This document shows, one piece after another, positions 1 through 9,183 of a DNA stretch of 64,000 nt. Each line of letters begins with the position of its first letter. The stretch's first letter is position 1. The notes beneath the pieces are model-generated. The model saw only the letters and a program-made list of their open reading frames with translations, made no database searches and was not told the origin of the DNA. The position numbers were made by a program, and so were the translations under genes. This DNA comes from Botryobacter ruber (GTDB lineage: Bacteria; Bacteroidota; Bacteroidia; Cytophagales; Hymenobacteraceae), in contig NZ_QCZK02000053.1 in the NCBI RefSeq assembly GCF_003347595.2, forward strand, positions 62,001-126,000. The letters run 5' to 3'.

Positions 1-1339
1 GCCCGGTGCGCTAATCGCCATGGCCCGCCTGAACAGGCCTTCGATCATGCTGTATGGCGGCACGATCAAAGGCGGTGAATTTAAAGGTGAGAAGCTCAAT
101 ATCATTTCCAGCTTTGAGGCGTATGGCAAAAAACTGAACGGCCAGATATCGGAAGAAGATTTCCGGGGTGTTATCCGCAACGCCTGTCCGGGTCCGGGTG
201 CCTGTGGCGGTATGTATACAGCTAATACGATGGCCGCAGCTATCGAAGCATTGGGTATGAGTTTGCCCTACTCTTCTTCCAGAACAGCCTCAAGCGCCGA
301 TAAAAAAGAAGAATGCCTTAAAATAGGAAATTACTTAAAGAACTTACTCCAGAAAGACCTGAAGCCAAGCGACATCCTGACCAGAGCTTCGTTTGAGAAT
401 GCCATGGTGCTGATCACTGTTTTAGGTGGCTCAACCAACGCAGTTATTCACCTGATCGCGATAGCAGATGCAGCCGGTATTAAACTGACGGTAGACGATT
501 TCCAGGCAGTAAGCAACCGCACACCGGTACTTGCCGACCTGAAGCCAAGCGGCAAATACCTGATGGAAGACCTGGCCATGATGGGTGGTGTACCGGCCGT
601 CATGAAAACGCTGCTCGAAGCAGGTCTGATAGACGGAAGCCAGCTGACCGTGACCGGTAAAACTATTGCCGAGAACCTGGCTGATGTGAAGCCACTGGGT
701 GAAGAGCAGGATCTGTTAAGACCTTTCTCCAACCCGATTAAACCGGACGGCCACATCCAGGTGCTGTACGGTAACCTGGCTACCAAGAGCGGGGTTGCTA
801 AAATAACCGGCAAGGAAGGTACGCGCTTCGAAGGGCCAGCCATTGTGTTTAACTCCGAAGAAGAACTGAACGAAGGTATTGCGCAAGGCAGAATTAAAGC
901 CGGCCAGGTAGTGGTGATCCGCTACGTAGGTCCGAAAGGTGGCCCGGGCATGCCGGAAATGCTGAAGCCGACTTCTGCCATTATGGGTGCCGGTCTGGGC
1001 GACAAAGTAGCCCTGATCACAGACGGACGCTTCTCTGGCGGTACACATGGTTTCGTGATTGGGCATATTGCCCCCGAAGCCTTCGATGGCGGTAACATTG
1101 CCCTGGTGGAAGACGGCGACATCATCACGCTGGATGCGGTAAACAATACCATCCACCTGCATGTAGATGAGGCCTTGCTGAGCCTCCGCCGCGAGAAGTG
1201 GGTAAAGCCAGCCCCGAATGTTACCAAAGGCGTACTGCTCAAGTATGTCAGAACCGTTAGCGATGCAAGCCACGGATGTATTACAGATTTACAAGAAGCC
1301 CATGTTAATGAAAGAGAAACAAGCGACCGAACTGCTTGA
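1..1339 (+). CDS. ilvD: Dihydroxy-acid dehydratase IlvD (5' truncated by window edge)
   Basis: Dehydrates 2,3-dihydroxy-isovalerate and 2,3-dihydroxy-3-methylvalerate to the 2-oxo acids, the third common step of valine/isoleucine synthesis. The reading frame is open from base 2 ([14 protein letters not shown]...), so the N-terminus lies outside the window; an internal ATG at 20 is not the start. Visible family marks are the Fe-S ligand Cys in [12 protein letters not shown], the [12 protein letters not shown] segment and the C-terminal [15 protein letters not shown] region. It leads a tight ilv operon and its 3' end overlaps the start of ilvB. Family assignment is secure; the length cannot be judged. 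Confidence 0.96.
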   Translation, partial: PGALIAMARLNRPSIMLYGGTIKGGEFKGEKLNIISSFEAYGKKLNGQISEEDFRGVIRNACPGPGACGGMYTANTMAAAIEALGMSLPYSSSRTASSADKKEECLKIGNYLKNLLQKDLKPSDILTRASFENAMVLITVLGGSTNAVIHLIAIADAAGIKLTVDDFQAVSNRTPVLADLKPSGKYLMEDLAMMGGVPAVMKTLLEAGLIDGSQLTVTGKTIAENLADVKPLGEEQDLLRPFSNPIKPDGHIQVLYGNLATKSGVAKITGKEGTRFEGPAIVFNSEEELNEGIAQGRIKAGQVVVIRYVGPKGGPGMPEMLKPTSAIMGAGLGDKVALITDGRFSGGTHGFVIGHIAPEAFDGGNIALVEDGDIITLDAVNNTIHLHVDEALLSLRREKWVKPAPNVTKGVLLKYVRTVSDASHGCITDLQEAHVNERETSDRTA

Positions 1340-3041
1340 TGCAAAAGAAGCAACAACCATAACCGGAGCTGAAGCACTTTTACTGGCTCTGATACAGGAA
1401 CAGGTAGATACGATCTTCGGTTACCCGGGTGGTGCTATCATGCCGATCTACGATGCCCTGTACGATTATCAGGATAAACTGAAGCACGTACTCGTACGGC
1501 ACGAACAGGGAGGCATCCATGCCGCCCAGGGCTTCGCCCGTTCGTCCGGCAAGGTGGGTGTGGTATTTGCCACCAGCGGTCCCGGCGCCACGAACCTGGT
1601 AACCGGTCTGGCCGATGCCCTGATCGACAGCACGCCGTTGGTTTGTATTACCGGCCAGGTGTTTGCGCACCTGCTGGGCACCGATGCCTTCCAGGAAGCA
1701 GACGTTATCAGTATCTCTGCGCCTGTAACCAAATGGAACTACCAGGTAACCGATGCCAACGAGATTCCGGAGGTACTGGCCAAGGCATTTCATTTTGCCA
1801 AAAGCGGACGTCCGGGGCCGGTGTTAATAGATATTGCCAAAAACGCGCAGCTCCAGAAGTTCGAGTTTAAAGGCTATACCCCCTGCTCCCATGTGCGCAG
1901 CTACCGTCCGAAGCCGATTGTACGGAAGGAATATATCGAGCAGGCGGCAGCGCTTATCAACGCAGCCGAAAAGCCGTTTGTACTTTGGGGACAGGGCGTT
2001 ATATTAGGTTCTGCCGAAGAGGAGTTTAAAACGTTTATCGAGAAAGCCGGAATTCCGTCTGCCTGGACCATTATGGGTGCCGGCGCCCTGCCAAGCGACC
2101 ACCCGCTGAATGTGGGCATGCTGGGCATGCACGGCAACTACGGTCCGAACGTGCTGACAAACGAGTGTGATGTGCTGATTGCCATCGGCATGCGCTTCGA
2201 CGACCGCGTAACCGGGCGACTGGACAAATACGCCAAGCAGGCAAAGGTCATCCACCTGGACATCGACCCGTCGGAAATTGATAAGAACGTAAAAACGACC
2301 GTTCCCGTGTGGGGCGACTGCAAGGAAACCTTACCAGCCCTGACAGAGCTGGTTGAGCAGAAAGAACACAAGGAATGGCTGCAGAAGTTTAAAGACTACG
2401 AGCAGCAGGAAGTAGATGCCGTTATCCGGGAGGAGCTCTTCCCGACTGCGGGCGAAATGACGATGGGCGAAGTAATTCAGCATCTGAATGAGCTTACCGG
2501 AGGCGAAGCCATCATTGTAACCGATGTGGGCCAGCACCAGATGGTCGCCTGCCGTTATGCCAAACTCAACCATACCCGCAGCAACATCACGAGCGGTGGC
2601 CTGGGTACCATGGGCTTTGCCCTGCCGGCTGCTATCGGCGCCAAATTCGGAGCACCCGACAGAACGGTGGTAGCCGTCATGGGTGACGGCGGTTTCCAGA
2701 TGACGCTGCAGGAGCTGGGTACCATTATGCAAAGCGGTGTCGATGTGAAGATGCTGATCCTCAACAACCAGTTCCTGGGCATGGTAAGGCAGTGGCAGGA
2801 GCTATTCCACGACAGACGCTACTCGTTCGTGGACATTACCAGCCCTGACTTCGTGGCCTTGGCCAGCTCATATCGCATTGCCGGCAAGAGCGTAAACAAA
2901 CGCGAAGACCTGCACGAGGCCTTAAACGAAATGCTGACGCACAAAGGCTCTTACCTGCTGGAAGTTATGGTAACCAAGGAAAACAACGTGTTCCCGATGG
3001 TACCGCAGGGCAGCAGTGTGAGCGAAATCAGGCTTAAATAG
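1302..3041 (+). CDS. ilvB: Acetolactate synthase large (catalytic) subunit IlvB
   Basis: ThDP/FAD-dependent enzyme condensing pyruvate with pyruvate or 2-oxobutyrate, the committed step of branched-chain synthesis. About 579 aa, usual for the family. N-terminal ThDP domain with the catalytic Glu context ([15 protein letters not shown] ... [16 protein letters not shown]), a central domain, and the C-terminal ThDP-Mg motif [14 protein letters not shown]...NN. The frame is open from 1218, but the start is placed at ATG 1302 (or 1308), because the residues before it do not look like the family and would deepen the overlap with ilvD. Even so the overlap is about 38 nt, suggesting translational coupling. 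IlvN follows 37 bp downstream. Confidence 0.96.
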   Translation: MLMKEKQATELLDAKEATTITGAEALLLALIQEQVDTIFGYPGGAIMPIYDALYDYQDKLKHVLVRHEQGGIHAAQGFARSSGKVGVVFATSGPGATNLVTGLADALIDSTPLVCITGQVFAHLLGTDAFQEADVISISAPVTKWNYQVTDANEIPEVLAKAFHFAKSGRPGPVLIDIAKNAQLQKFEFKGYTPCSHVRSYRPKPIVRKEYIEQAAALINAAEKPFVLWGQGVILGSAEEEFKTFIEKAGIPSAWTIMGAGALPSDHPLNVGMLGMHGNYGPNVLTNECDVLIAIGMRFDDRVTGRLDKYAKQAKVIHLDIDPSEIDKNVKTTVPVWGDCKETLPALTELVEQKEHKEWLQKFKDYEQQEVDAVIREELFPTAGEMTMGEVIQHLNELTGGEAIIVTDVGQHQMVACRYAKLNHTRSNITSGGLGTMGFALPAAIGAKFGAPDRTVVAVMGDGGFQMTLQELGTIMQSGVDVKMLILNNQFLGMVRQWQELFHDRRYSFVDITSPDFVALASSYRIAGKSVNKREDLHEALNEMLTHKGSYLLEVMVTKENNVFPMVPQGSSVSEIRLK

Positions 3042-3078
3042 TCTTCAGTAACAGGAGAAACCGGATTAGAGAAACACT

Positions 3079-3699
3079 ATGGATAATCAAGCACATAACG
3101 AGAAGCAGGAATATAATATCACGGTTTACACGGAGAACCAGATTGGTTTGCTTAACCGCATTGCCACTATTTTCTCCCGCAGAAAACTGAATATTGAAAG
3201 CCTGAATACTTCTCCCTCCGAAATAGAAGGAATTCACCGTTTCACGATCGTCATACACGTTACCCCGGAAGTGGTACGGAAACTGGCAGGCCAGATCGAA
3301 AAGCAGGTAGAGGTACTGAAAGTGTACTACAATACCAACGATGATGTAATCTGGCAGGAAATGGCCCTGTACAAAGTGCCAACCGAAGTGATTGCGGAAA
3401 AAGCACTGGTAGAGCGCCTGCTGCGTGTAAACGGAGCCCGCGTAGTGGTGATTAGGAAAGACTACACGGTATTTGAAACCACAGGCCACCGCGAAGAAAC
3501 CGATAACCTGATCAAGGTACTGCAGCCGTTCGGCCTGATCGAGTTTGTTCGCAGCGCCCGCATTGCGATTATCAAACACAGCGAAGGCTTCAATAGAAAG
3601 CTCCGTGAGTTTGAAGGAAGAGAACCGCACCATGATGTTGTAGAAAACGAATACCTCGACCGCAAGGCAAAAGGTTTGTACGACGTGATGTATCCGTAA
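3079..3699 (+). CDS. ilvN: Acetolactate synthase small (regulatory) subunit IlvN
   Basis: Regulatory partner of IlvB that confers feedback inhibition by valine. 206 aa: an N-terminal ACT domain (about residues 12-85, beginning ITVYTENQIGLLNRIATIFS) followed by the C-terminal ALS_ss domain. The protein is longer than the minimal enterobacterial IlvN because of a C-terminal extension after about residue 165, which is usual for Bacteroidota. It lies between ilvB and ilvC in the same direction. Confidence 0.95.
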   Translation: MDNQAHNEKQEYNITVYTENQIGLLNRIATIFSRRKLNIESLNTSPSEIEGIHRFTIVIHVTPEVVRKLAGQIEKQVEVLKVYYNTNDDVIWQEMALYKVPTEVIAEKALVERLLRVNGARVVVIRKDYTVFETTGHREETDNLIKVLQPFGLIEFVRSARIAIIKHSEGFNRKLREFEGREPHHDVVENEYLDRKAKGLYDVMYP

Positions 3700-3798
3700 G
3701 CGTTTTTCACTTTTAATCAGATATTTATTAGTGCGAATCGCTAAATAACTTTTAACTTTACCCATTAAACATTTTAACCTTAACAAGCTAACACAAAA

Positions 3799-4845
3799 AT
3801 GGCAACAATTAATTTTGGAGGAGTAGACGAAACAGTAATTACCCGTGACGAATTTCCTCTTTCTAAAGCGCAGGAAGTTCTTAAGGACGAAGTTATCGCA
3901 GTAATTGGTTACGGCGTGCAAGGTCCTGGTCAGGCGCTTAACCTGAGAGACAATGGCTTTAATGTAATCGTTGGTCAGCGTAAAGATTCTCCTTCATGGG
4001 AAAAAGCGATTAGCGACGGTTGGGTTGAAGGTGAAACACTTTTCTCTATCGAAGAAGCAGTGGAGCGTGGCACAATCATCGCAAACCTGCTTTCTGATGC
4101 CGGTCAGATTGCTGTTTGGCCAACTATCAAAGAAAGACTGAAGCCAGGTAAAACATTATATTTCTCACACGGCTTCGGTATCACATTCCACGACCAGACT
4201 GGCATTGTACCTCCTAAAGACGTTGACGTAATCCTGGTTGCTCCTAAAGGCAGCGGTACCAGCCTGCGCAGCCTGTTCCTTTCAGGTGGCGGTCTGAACT
4301 CTTCATTCGCTGTTTTCCAGGATGCTACTGGCAAAGCTTATGAGAAAGCAATTGCAATGGGTATCGGCGTTGGTTCTGGTTACCTGTTCGAAACAGATTT
4401 CAAAAAAGAAGTATACAGCGACCTTACCGGTGAGCGTGGTGTGCTGATGGGTGCCTTAGCAGGTATCATCGAAGCACAGTACGAAGTACTGCGTTCTAAA
4501 GGACACTCTCCATCTGAGGCTTTCAACGAAACAGTAGAAGAATTAACCCAGAGCCTTGTGCCACTGGTAGGTCAGAACGGTATGGACTGGATGTTCTCTA
4601 ACTGCTCTGTAACGGCTCAGCGTGGTGCCCTTGACTGGAAAGGTAAATTCAAAGAAGCTACTCAGCCTGTTATTGAAGAGCTTTACGAGAGCGTAGCTAC
4701 TGGTAAAGAAGCAGCCCGTACTATCCAGAGAGGTTCTACGCCAGGATACCGTCAGGAACTGGAAGCAGAACTGAAAGAACTGCGTGAATCAGAATTATGG
4801 CAAACCGGAGCTGTGGTAAGAAAACTGCGCTCAGGCAAGAAGTAA
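3799..4845 (+). CDS. ilvC: Ketol-acid reductoisomerase IlvC
   Basis: NAD(P)H- and Mg-dependent isomeroreductase converting acetolactate/acetohydroxybutyrate to the dihydroxy acids. 348 aa, class I (short) form. Rossmann motif GYGVQGPGQALNLRDNG at about residues 36-52, cofactor loop VGQRKDSPSW, and the metal-binding SDLTGERGVLMGAL segment. The 99-bp gap after ilvN contains TAACTTTA at 3753-3760, one base off the TAnnTTTG promoter motif, so a second internal promoter is possible. Codon use (GGT, GCT, CGT rich) looks more biased than that of its neighbours, consistent with high expression. Confidence 0.96.
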   Translation: MATINFGGVDETVITRDEFPLSKAQEVLKDEVIAVIGYGVQGPGQALNLRDNGFNVIVGQRKDSPSWEKAISDGWVEGETLFSIEEAVERGTIIANLLSDAGQIAVWPTIKERLKPGKTLYFSHGFGITFHDQTGIVPPKDVDVILVAPKGSGTSLRSLFLSGGGLNSSFAVFQDATGKAYEKAIAMGIGVGSGYLFETDFKKEVYSDLTGERGVLMGALAGIIEAQYEVLRSKGHSPSEAFNETVEELTQSLVPLVGQNGMDWMFSNCSVTAQRGALDWKGKFKEATQPVIEELYESVATGKEAARTIQRGSTPGYRQELEAELKELRESELWQTGAVVRKLRSGKK

Positions 4846-4853
4846 TAAAATTA

Positions 4854-6125
4854 ATGGATAAAGATATAGCCACATTGGGTACCGGCGTACAGTTAGAGAA
4901 GGTAGAGAAGGCAGCCAAAACCCTGAAAGGTGTAATTTCTAAAACTCCCCTGATACAGAACTTATGGCTGTCTCAGAACTATAACGCCAGTATTTATTTA
5001 AAGCGCGAAGATCTGCAGGTAGTGCGGTCTTATAAGATTAGGGGAGCTTACAACAAAATGGCATCGTTAACGCCGGAAGAGAGTGCACGTGAAATTGTGT
5101 GCTCAAGTGCCGGTAACCATGCCCAGGGTGTAGCCTATGCCTGCCAGCTGCTCGGCATCAAAGGCTATATCTTTATGCCATCTAACACCCCTGCCCAGAA
5201 AGTAAACAAAGTACGCCTGTTCGGCAAGGACAAGGTAGAAGTAGTGCTCACCGGCGACACCTACGACGATACGTTTAAGGCCGCCAAAGAATTCTGCGAC
5301 AGCAGGAACAGCACCTTTATCCCGCCTTTCGACGACATGGCCATTGTAGAAGGTCAGGCCACAGTTGGACTGGAGATACTCAAAGATGCCAATTTTGGGA
5401 TAGATTATTTGTTTATGCCGATAGGCGGCGGCGGTTTAGCCTCGGGCGTGGGCAGTGTGTTCAGGCAACTGAGCCCCGGCACCAAGCTGATTGGCGTACA
5501 GCCGCTTGGCGCTCCGTCGATGTACCAGTCCATCAAAGAGAATAAGCGCCTGGCCCTTGACCGCATCGACAGCTTTGTAGATGGTGCGGCTGTAAAAAGT
5601 CCCGGTGCACTCACGTTCGAGATCTGCAAAGAAATACTCGACGACATTGTACTGGTACCGGAAGGGCAGATCTGTGTGGACATCCTGAAGATGTACAACG
5701 AGGAAGGCGTGGTACTGGAGCCTGCGGGCACCTTATCAATCTCCGCGCTAAAATCGTATGCCGATAAAATCGTTGGCAAAAATGTGGTTTGCGTAATCAG
5801 TGGCAGCAACAACGATATTACCCGCATGGAGGATATCAAGGAGCGCGCCATGCAGCACCAGGGCCTGAAGCATTACTTCATGATTAACTTTAATCAGCGG
5901 CCTGGCGCTTTGCGGCGCTTCGTAAACAACGTGCTTCACCCCGACGACGACATTATCCACTTTCAGTATATCAAAAAGAACAACAAGGAAAAAGGTCCTG
6001 TGTTTATAGGCGTCGAAGTAAAGCACCCGCATGATGTTGAGAACATTAAACTCAAAATGATGGAGGAAGGCTTTACCTACGAATACCTGAACGGCAGGCA
6101 GGATTTCCTGAACCTGCTGGTGTAA
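4854..6125 (+). CDS. ilvA: Threonine ammonia-lyase (biosynthetic) IlvA
   Basis: PLP enzyme deaminating threonine to 2-oxobutyrate, the isoleucine branch point. 423 aa from ATG 4854, chosen over the upstream in-frame ATG 4797 because that one lies inside ilvC and 4854 sits 8 bp after the ilvC stop. The PLP lysine is in SYKIRGAYN and the phosphate-binding glycine loop is PIGGGGLASG. The C-terminal ACT-like regulatory domain (HYFMINFNQRPGALRRF onward) is the short, single-domain kind. Last gene of the ilv operon; the terminator follows at 6156. Confidence 0.95.
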   Translation: MDKDIATLGTGVQLEKVEKAAKTLKGVISKTPLIQNLWLSQNYNASIYLKREDLQVVRSYKIRGAYNKMASLTPEESAREIVCSSAGNHAQGVAYACQLLGIKGYIFMPSNTPAQKVNKVRLFGKDKVEVVLTGDTYDDTFKAAKEFCDSRNSTFIPPFDDMAIVEGQATVGLEILKDANFGIDYLFMPIGGGGLASGVGSVFRQLSPGTKLIGVQPLGAPSMYQSIKENKRLALDRIDSFVDGAAVKSPGALTFEICKEILDDIVLVPEGQICVDILKMYNEEGVVLEPAGTLSISALKSYADKIVGKNVVCVISGSNNDITRMEDIKERAMQHQGLKHYFMINFNQRPGALRRFVNNVLHPDDDIIHFQYIKKNNKEKGPVFIGVEVKHPHDVENIKLKMMEEGFTYEYLNGRQDFLNLLV

Positions 6126-6155
6126 ACGCCCCCAGGAAATTTACAATATCAAGAG

Positions 6156-6195
6156 CTCCCCGCTCGAGGCAACTCGGGCGGGGAGTTTTGTTTTT
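6156..6195 (+). terminator. Rho-independent terminator of the ilv operon
   Basis: A 13-bp GC-rich stem (CTCCCCGCTCGAG at 6156-6168 pairing with CTCGGGCGGGGAG at 6173-6185, one G-T pair), loop GCAA, followed by TTTTGTTTTT. It lies 30 bp after the ilvA stop. Confidence 0.9.
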
Positions 6196-6275
6196 GGCTT
6201 AGCCCAACGTGTAACTGTATAAAATTTTGCTATATAAGAATTCCATTGTTAAAAGTTTATTGATTACTTTAGCAG

Positions 6276-6412
6276 GTATAATAACAGATAGTAGAATCTA
6301 TCTTCCGTTTCAGAAACTTCTTTTAGCTGGCCTAAGTGCAGCTAGCCCACAAGTTCCCTTCGGGATGACAAAATGGAGAATACTTTATGGAAGTGAGTAA
6401 ATACTACCTGGT
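6276..6412. repeat. MITE-like intergenic repeat, copy 1 (diverged)
   Basis: Diverged member of a three-copy family (others at 43312 and 50741). Shared blocks are CTTCCG/AT near the left end, CAGCTAGCCCACAAG, GGGATGACA, GGAGAA and TTATGGAAG near the right end. The CTTCCAT / ATGGAAG ends give the element an inverted-repeat outline. It fills most of the 336-bp gap between the ilvA terminator and kduD. Confidence 0.55.
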
Positions 6413-6461
6413 ATAACAACTCATTCAGAAACTTAGCAAACAACCATAATCAAAATTAGTT

Positions 6462-7229
6462 ATGAGTATTCTTAAGCAATTTGAACTTACCGGGAAAACA
6501 GCCCTGGTAACAGGCAGCGACACAGGTCTTGGTCAGGCAATGGCTATTGCACTGGCAGAAGCCGGCGCAAACATTGTAGGCGCTTCTAACGTGGAAGCCA
6601 TCAAAGGCGGCGACACCGAGAAAGCCATCCGCGAGTTGGGCCGCGAGTTTACAGGTTATGTAGTAGATATCTCCGACAGAGATGGTTTATACAATTTCAT
6701 CAACGAAGTAAAAGCAAACCACACCATCGATATCCTGATCAACAACGCAGGTATGATTCTGCGTCAGCCGGTAGCGGAGCACCCGGATGCCTGGTGGGAT
6801 AAAGTTATCTCTGTGAACCTGGATGCGCAGTTCATCCTGACCCGTGAGTTTGGTAAAGACATGATTGAAAGAGGAAGCGGAAAAATTGTATTCACCTGCT
6901 CATTGCTCAGCTTCCAGGGTGGTATCAACGTACCGGGTTACACAGCAAGTAAGTCGGCAGTAGCGGGTCTGGTGAAAGCATTTGCTAACGAGTGGGCTTC
7001 TAAAGGCGTAAATGTGAACGGTATCGCTCCTGGCTACATCGCAACCAACAACACCGAGGCGCTGCGTGCCGATCCGGTTCGTTCTAAAGCTATCCTGGAC
7101 CGTATTCCTGCCGGTCGTTGGGGTGAGCCGCAAGACTTCAAAGGCCCGGTTGTGTTCCTGGCTTCGGAAGCAGGCGCTTACGTAAACGGTGCTATCTTAC
7201 TGGTAGATGGCGGCTGGATGGCGCGCTAG
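6462..7229 (+). CDS. kduD: 2-dehydro-3-deoxy-D-gluconate 5-dehydrogenase KduD (SDR)
   Basis: NAD-dependent short-chain dehydrogenase of the KduD family, which interconverts 2,5-diketo-3-deoxygluconate and 2-keto-3-deoxygluconate in pectin/hexuronate breakdown. 255 aa. Cofactor motif TGSDTGLGQ (about residues 17-25), NNAG, catalytic Ser in SLLSFQGGINVPGY and YTASK. The C-terminal DRIPAGRWGEPQDFKGPVVF and VDGGWMAR are characteristic of KduD rather than generic SDRs. Its usual partner KduI is not in the window. A convergent CE7-type esterase follows, suggesting a small polysaccharide-catabolism pair. Confidence 0.88.
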   Translation: MSILKQFELTGKTALVTGSDTGLGQAMAIALAEAGANIVGASNVEAIKGGDTEKAIRELGREFTGYVVDISDRDGLYNFINEVKANHTIDILINNAGMILRQPVAEHPDAWWDKVISVNLDAQFILTREFGKDMIERGSGKIVFTCSLLSFQGGINVPGYTASKSAVAGLVKAFANEWASKGVNVNGIAPGYIATNNTEALRADPVRSKAILDRIPAGRWGEPQDFKGPVVFLASEAGAYVNGAILLVDGGWMAR

Positions 7230-7248
7230 TACATAAAATTACTACAGT

Positions 7249-7292
7249 AAAAAAGCTGAAAGATTTGATTTCTCAAGTCTTTCAGCTTTTTT
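7249..7292. terminator. Bidirectional terminator between kduD and the esterase
   Basis: Inverted repeat AAAAGCTGAAAGA (7251-7263) / TCTTTCAGCTTTTTT (7278-7292). The A-run on the left and T-run on the right allow function on both strands. It sits 20 bp after the kduD stop and downstream of the minus-strand esterase. Confidence 0.82.
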
Positions 7293-7306
7293 GTTTATAG
7301 CTGCCA

Positions 7307-7337
7307 GCAGCAGAGGGTGTGGTGGCAGCTGCAGCAG
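7307..7337 (-). repeat. REP-like unit
   Basis: 31-bp unit in reverse orientation, containing GTGTGGTGGCAGCTGCAGCAG. It lies between the terminator and the 3' end of the esterase gene. Member of the window-wide family with core GCTGCACCTGCCACCACAGC. Confidence 0.7.
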
Positions 7338-7357
7338 AATTTTCCCCTCTACTCCCC

Positions 7358-8659
7358 CTACTTCAATTGCTTCTTCAGCCACTCCAGCGACTCCTGATTG
7401 GTTTCCTCGAAGCGCCAGTGGCCTGAGATGGGTGTGATCGCAATGGTTTTGGGTGCTGTAACCGAATTGACAGCGGCATATACCGAGGTCGGCGGACACG
7501 TATTGTCGTTGTAGCCCCAGGAGTAAAAGCCCGGAGCTTTAATTTGCCTGGCAAAGTTTACCACATCGTAGTAGCTGATGGTCCGCAATTTATCGGGTTT
7601 GTTTGTGATGGGCTGGTTACGTGGGCTGAGCAGGTGCGGCCATCCTCCTGCCCTGCCATGCAGGTAGCCCGTCATATCGCTCAAAGCAGGGTAAAAAGCA
7701 GCCAATGCCGTTACTCTTTTATCCAGTGCTGCTGTCACCATAGCCAGTGCTCCTCCCTGGCTTCCGCCGGTAACCAGTACGTTTTTCCCATCGAACTCCG
7801 GCAGACTTGTCAGAAAATCCACGGACCGCACGCAGCCCAGGTACACGCTTTTATAGTAGTAATTGTCGCGGTCGTCGAGGCGGATGTACATGTAGTCGCC
7901 AAAGGCATTGCTGATGTTTTTATAAGTATCCTTGTCGAGCATGGGGTTAATACCGTGTATCTCGATGCTGAAACTGATAAAGCCCTGCTCCGCAAAACCG
8001 GTATAAGGAGTAGTAGCTTTAACGCCCGCGCCCGGTGGCGCAAAAAGCACCGGATACTTCCCGGGGGCTTTGGGTTTGCACAGGTAACCATACAGGCGCT
8101 GGCCTTTTTTGTAGTTTTGCAGGTTCACCAGGAATACATCCACGGTGGTGGTAGAATACTCGGGCAGTGGCGTAATTTCAGCATCCATCGGTACTTTGGC
8201 AGCTTCTGCTTTGGCGGCGTCCCAGAACGTTACAAAATCGTTGGGTAAGGGAACGGTAGGTGCAATTTTTTCGGGCGAAAAGCCGACTTTCACCATGTCG
8301 CTGTAGGTTTTGCCATCGTGCTCCGTCCGCACCACCAGCTGCAGGAAGCCGGGTTGTTTGCTTGTGCCCAGGTCTATTTTAGCACGGCCTTTTTTCAGTA
8401 CCACACTCCCTTTCTTTTCAGCAGGCAGCATTTCAGGACCAAATTCATAATTTACGGTAATGTCTTCCAGCGGCACGCCGTACTTCAGCACGCTTACTTC
8501 AACGGTAGCATTTTGGTTTACACTGTATTTCCAGTCTGCAGCACTGGGAGTGAGTACAATATTAACTAGTTTAATAGGTGCTGGCGAATTCTGGGCAGCA
8601 GCAGAGAGAATAAATAAAAAGCAGGCAAACAGTAAGAACAGGTGAGAAAAGACTTTCAT
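7358..8659 (-). CDS. Secreted acetyl xylan esterase / cephalosporin-C deacetylase-like (CE7-type) esterase
   Basis: Alpha/beta-hydrolase expected to deacetylate xylan or oligosaccharides in the periplasm. 433 aa from the ATG ending at 8659; the frame extends to 8746, but this start gives a clean signal peptide (MKVFSHLFLLFACFLFILSA-AAQ). An N-terminal beta domain (about residues 25-135) precedes the hydrolase domain. The nucleophile Ser is in GGSQGG, the acid Asp probably in WGYNDNTCPP, and the His in ISGHWRFE near the C-terminus. The match is to the AXE1 family; exact substrate unknown. An exact -7 motif lies about 55 bp upstream. Confidence 0.82.
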   Translation of the reverse strand: MKVFSHLFLLFACFLFILSAAAQNSPAPIKLVNIVLTPSAADWKYSVNQNATVEVSVLKYGVPLEDITVNYEFGPEMLPAEKKGSVVLKKGRAKIDLGTSKQPGFLQLVVRTEHDGKTYSDMVKVGFSPEKIAPTVPLPNDFVTFWDAAKAEAAKVPMDAEITPLPEYSTTTVDVFLVNLQNYKKGQRLYGYLCKPKAPGKYPVLFAPPGAGVKATTPYTGFAEQGFISFSIEIHGINPMLDKDTYKNISNAFGDYMYIRLDDRDNYYYKSVYLGCVRSVDFLTSLPEFDGKNVLVTGGSQGGALAMVTAALDKRVTALAAFYPALSDMTGYLHGRAGGWPHLLSPRNQPITNKPDKLRTISYYDVVNFARQIKAPGFYSWGYNDNTCPPTSVYAAVNSVTAPKTIAITPISGHWRFEETNQESLEWLKKQLK

Positions 8660-8712
8660 GGCAACAGGTGTTTGGATATTCGGGAGCATCAGGTTTGAAA
8701 ATGAATGACAGG

Positions 8713-8720
8713 CAAAAATA
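8713..8720 (-). promoter_or_regulatory. Candidate -7 promoter element for the esterase gene
   Basis: On the minus strand the sequence reads TATTTTTG, an exact match to Bacteroidota TAnnTTTG, 54 bp upstream of the chosen start. No convincing -33 TTG at the expected spacing was seen. Confidence 0.4.
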
Positions 8721-9183
8721 ACGTAATTCACCTTACAATCAGTCATTCCGTTTTATTTACTCCTGCACCTGAGCAGCAGCCTGTTGCAGCATATGTTAGT
8801 CTATAGTTTTTTTGGTAGTTTTTAAACTGTCACAAAAACAGCTAAAAATTAGATAACTTCTTGATTCTAAATAATAACGAAATCAGGACTGAAACTATCG
8901 TTGAACAATTTAAACATCGGCAACAAAATTTTCATATTAAACGCATTGAACAATGGAATAAATCTAATATATTTATAAAAAATAGCACCTATTTTATCAC
9001 AATCCAATTCTCCCGAGCAGTCGCCAGTCTAACCCATCAGTTTTATCACTGTGCAAACTAGTCTCTTAGGGACACTCAGGAAGCAATGTTGCCCGCATTC
9101 CTTCTCCTTTTACCAATTTTCCGATAGTTCCGCTTACGCCTAACGAGTACACTTAAAAACTTTTAAGACTTACGTTTAATTGT
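8721..9183. other. AT-rich intergenic region between divergent genes
   Basis: Separates the divergently transcribed esterase and beta-barrel protein genes. It is AT-rich and contains only short, unconvincing open frames (the longest at 8861-9061 encodes a peptide with no recognisable features). TACGTTTA at 9171-9178 is one base from the -7 motif but too close to the start to be persuasive. No repeat or hairpin of note was seen. Confidence 0.5.

Noticed and set aside
716-1273. Long antisense frames across ilvD, and similar ones across most GC-rich genes
   Set aside because: Explained by codon bias of the true genes on the opposite strand; they have no domain matches.
8760-8800. A GCTGC/CTGCACC-rich stretch upstream of the esterase, considered as another REP-like unit
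   Set aside because: It lacks the CCACCACAG core and matches only short GC-rich words.
8861-9061. Plus-strand frame of 66 codons before the beta-barrel gene
   Set aside because: Low-complexity AT-derived peptide without features; no start context.
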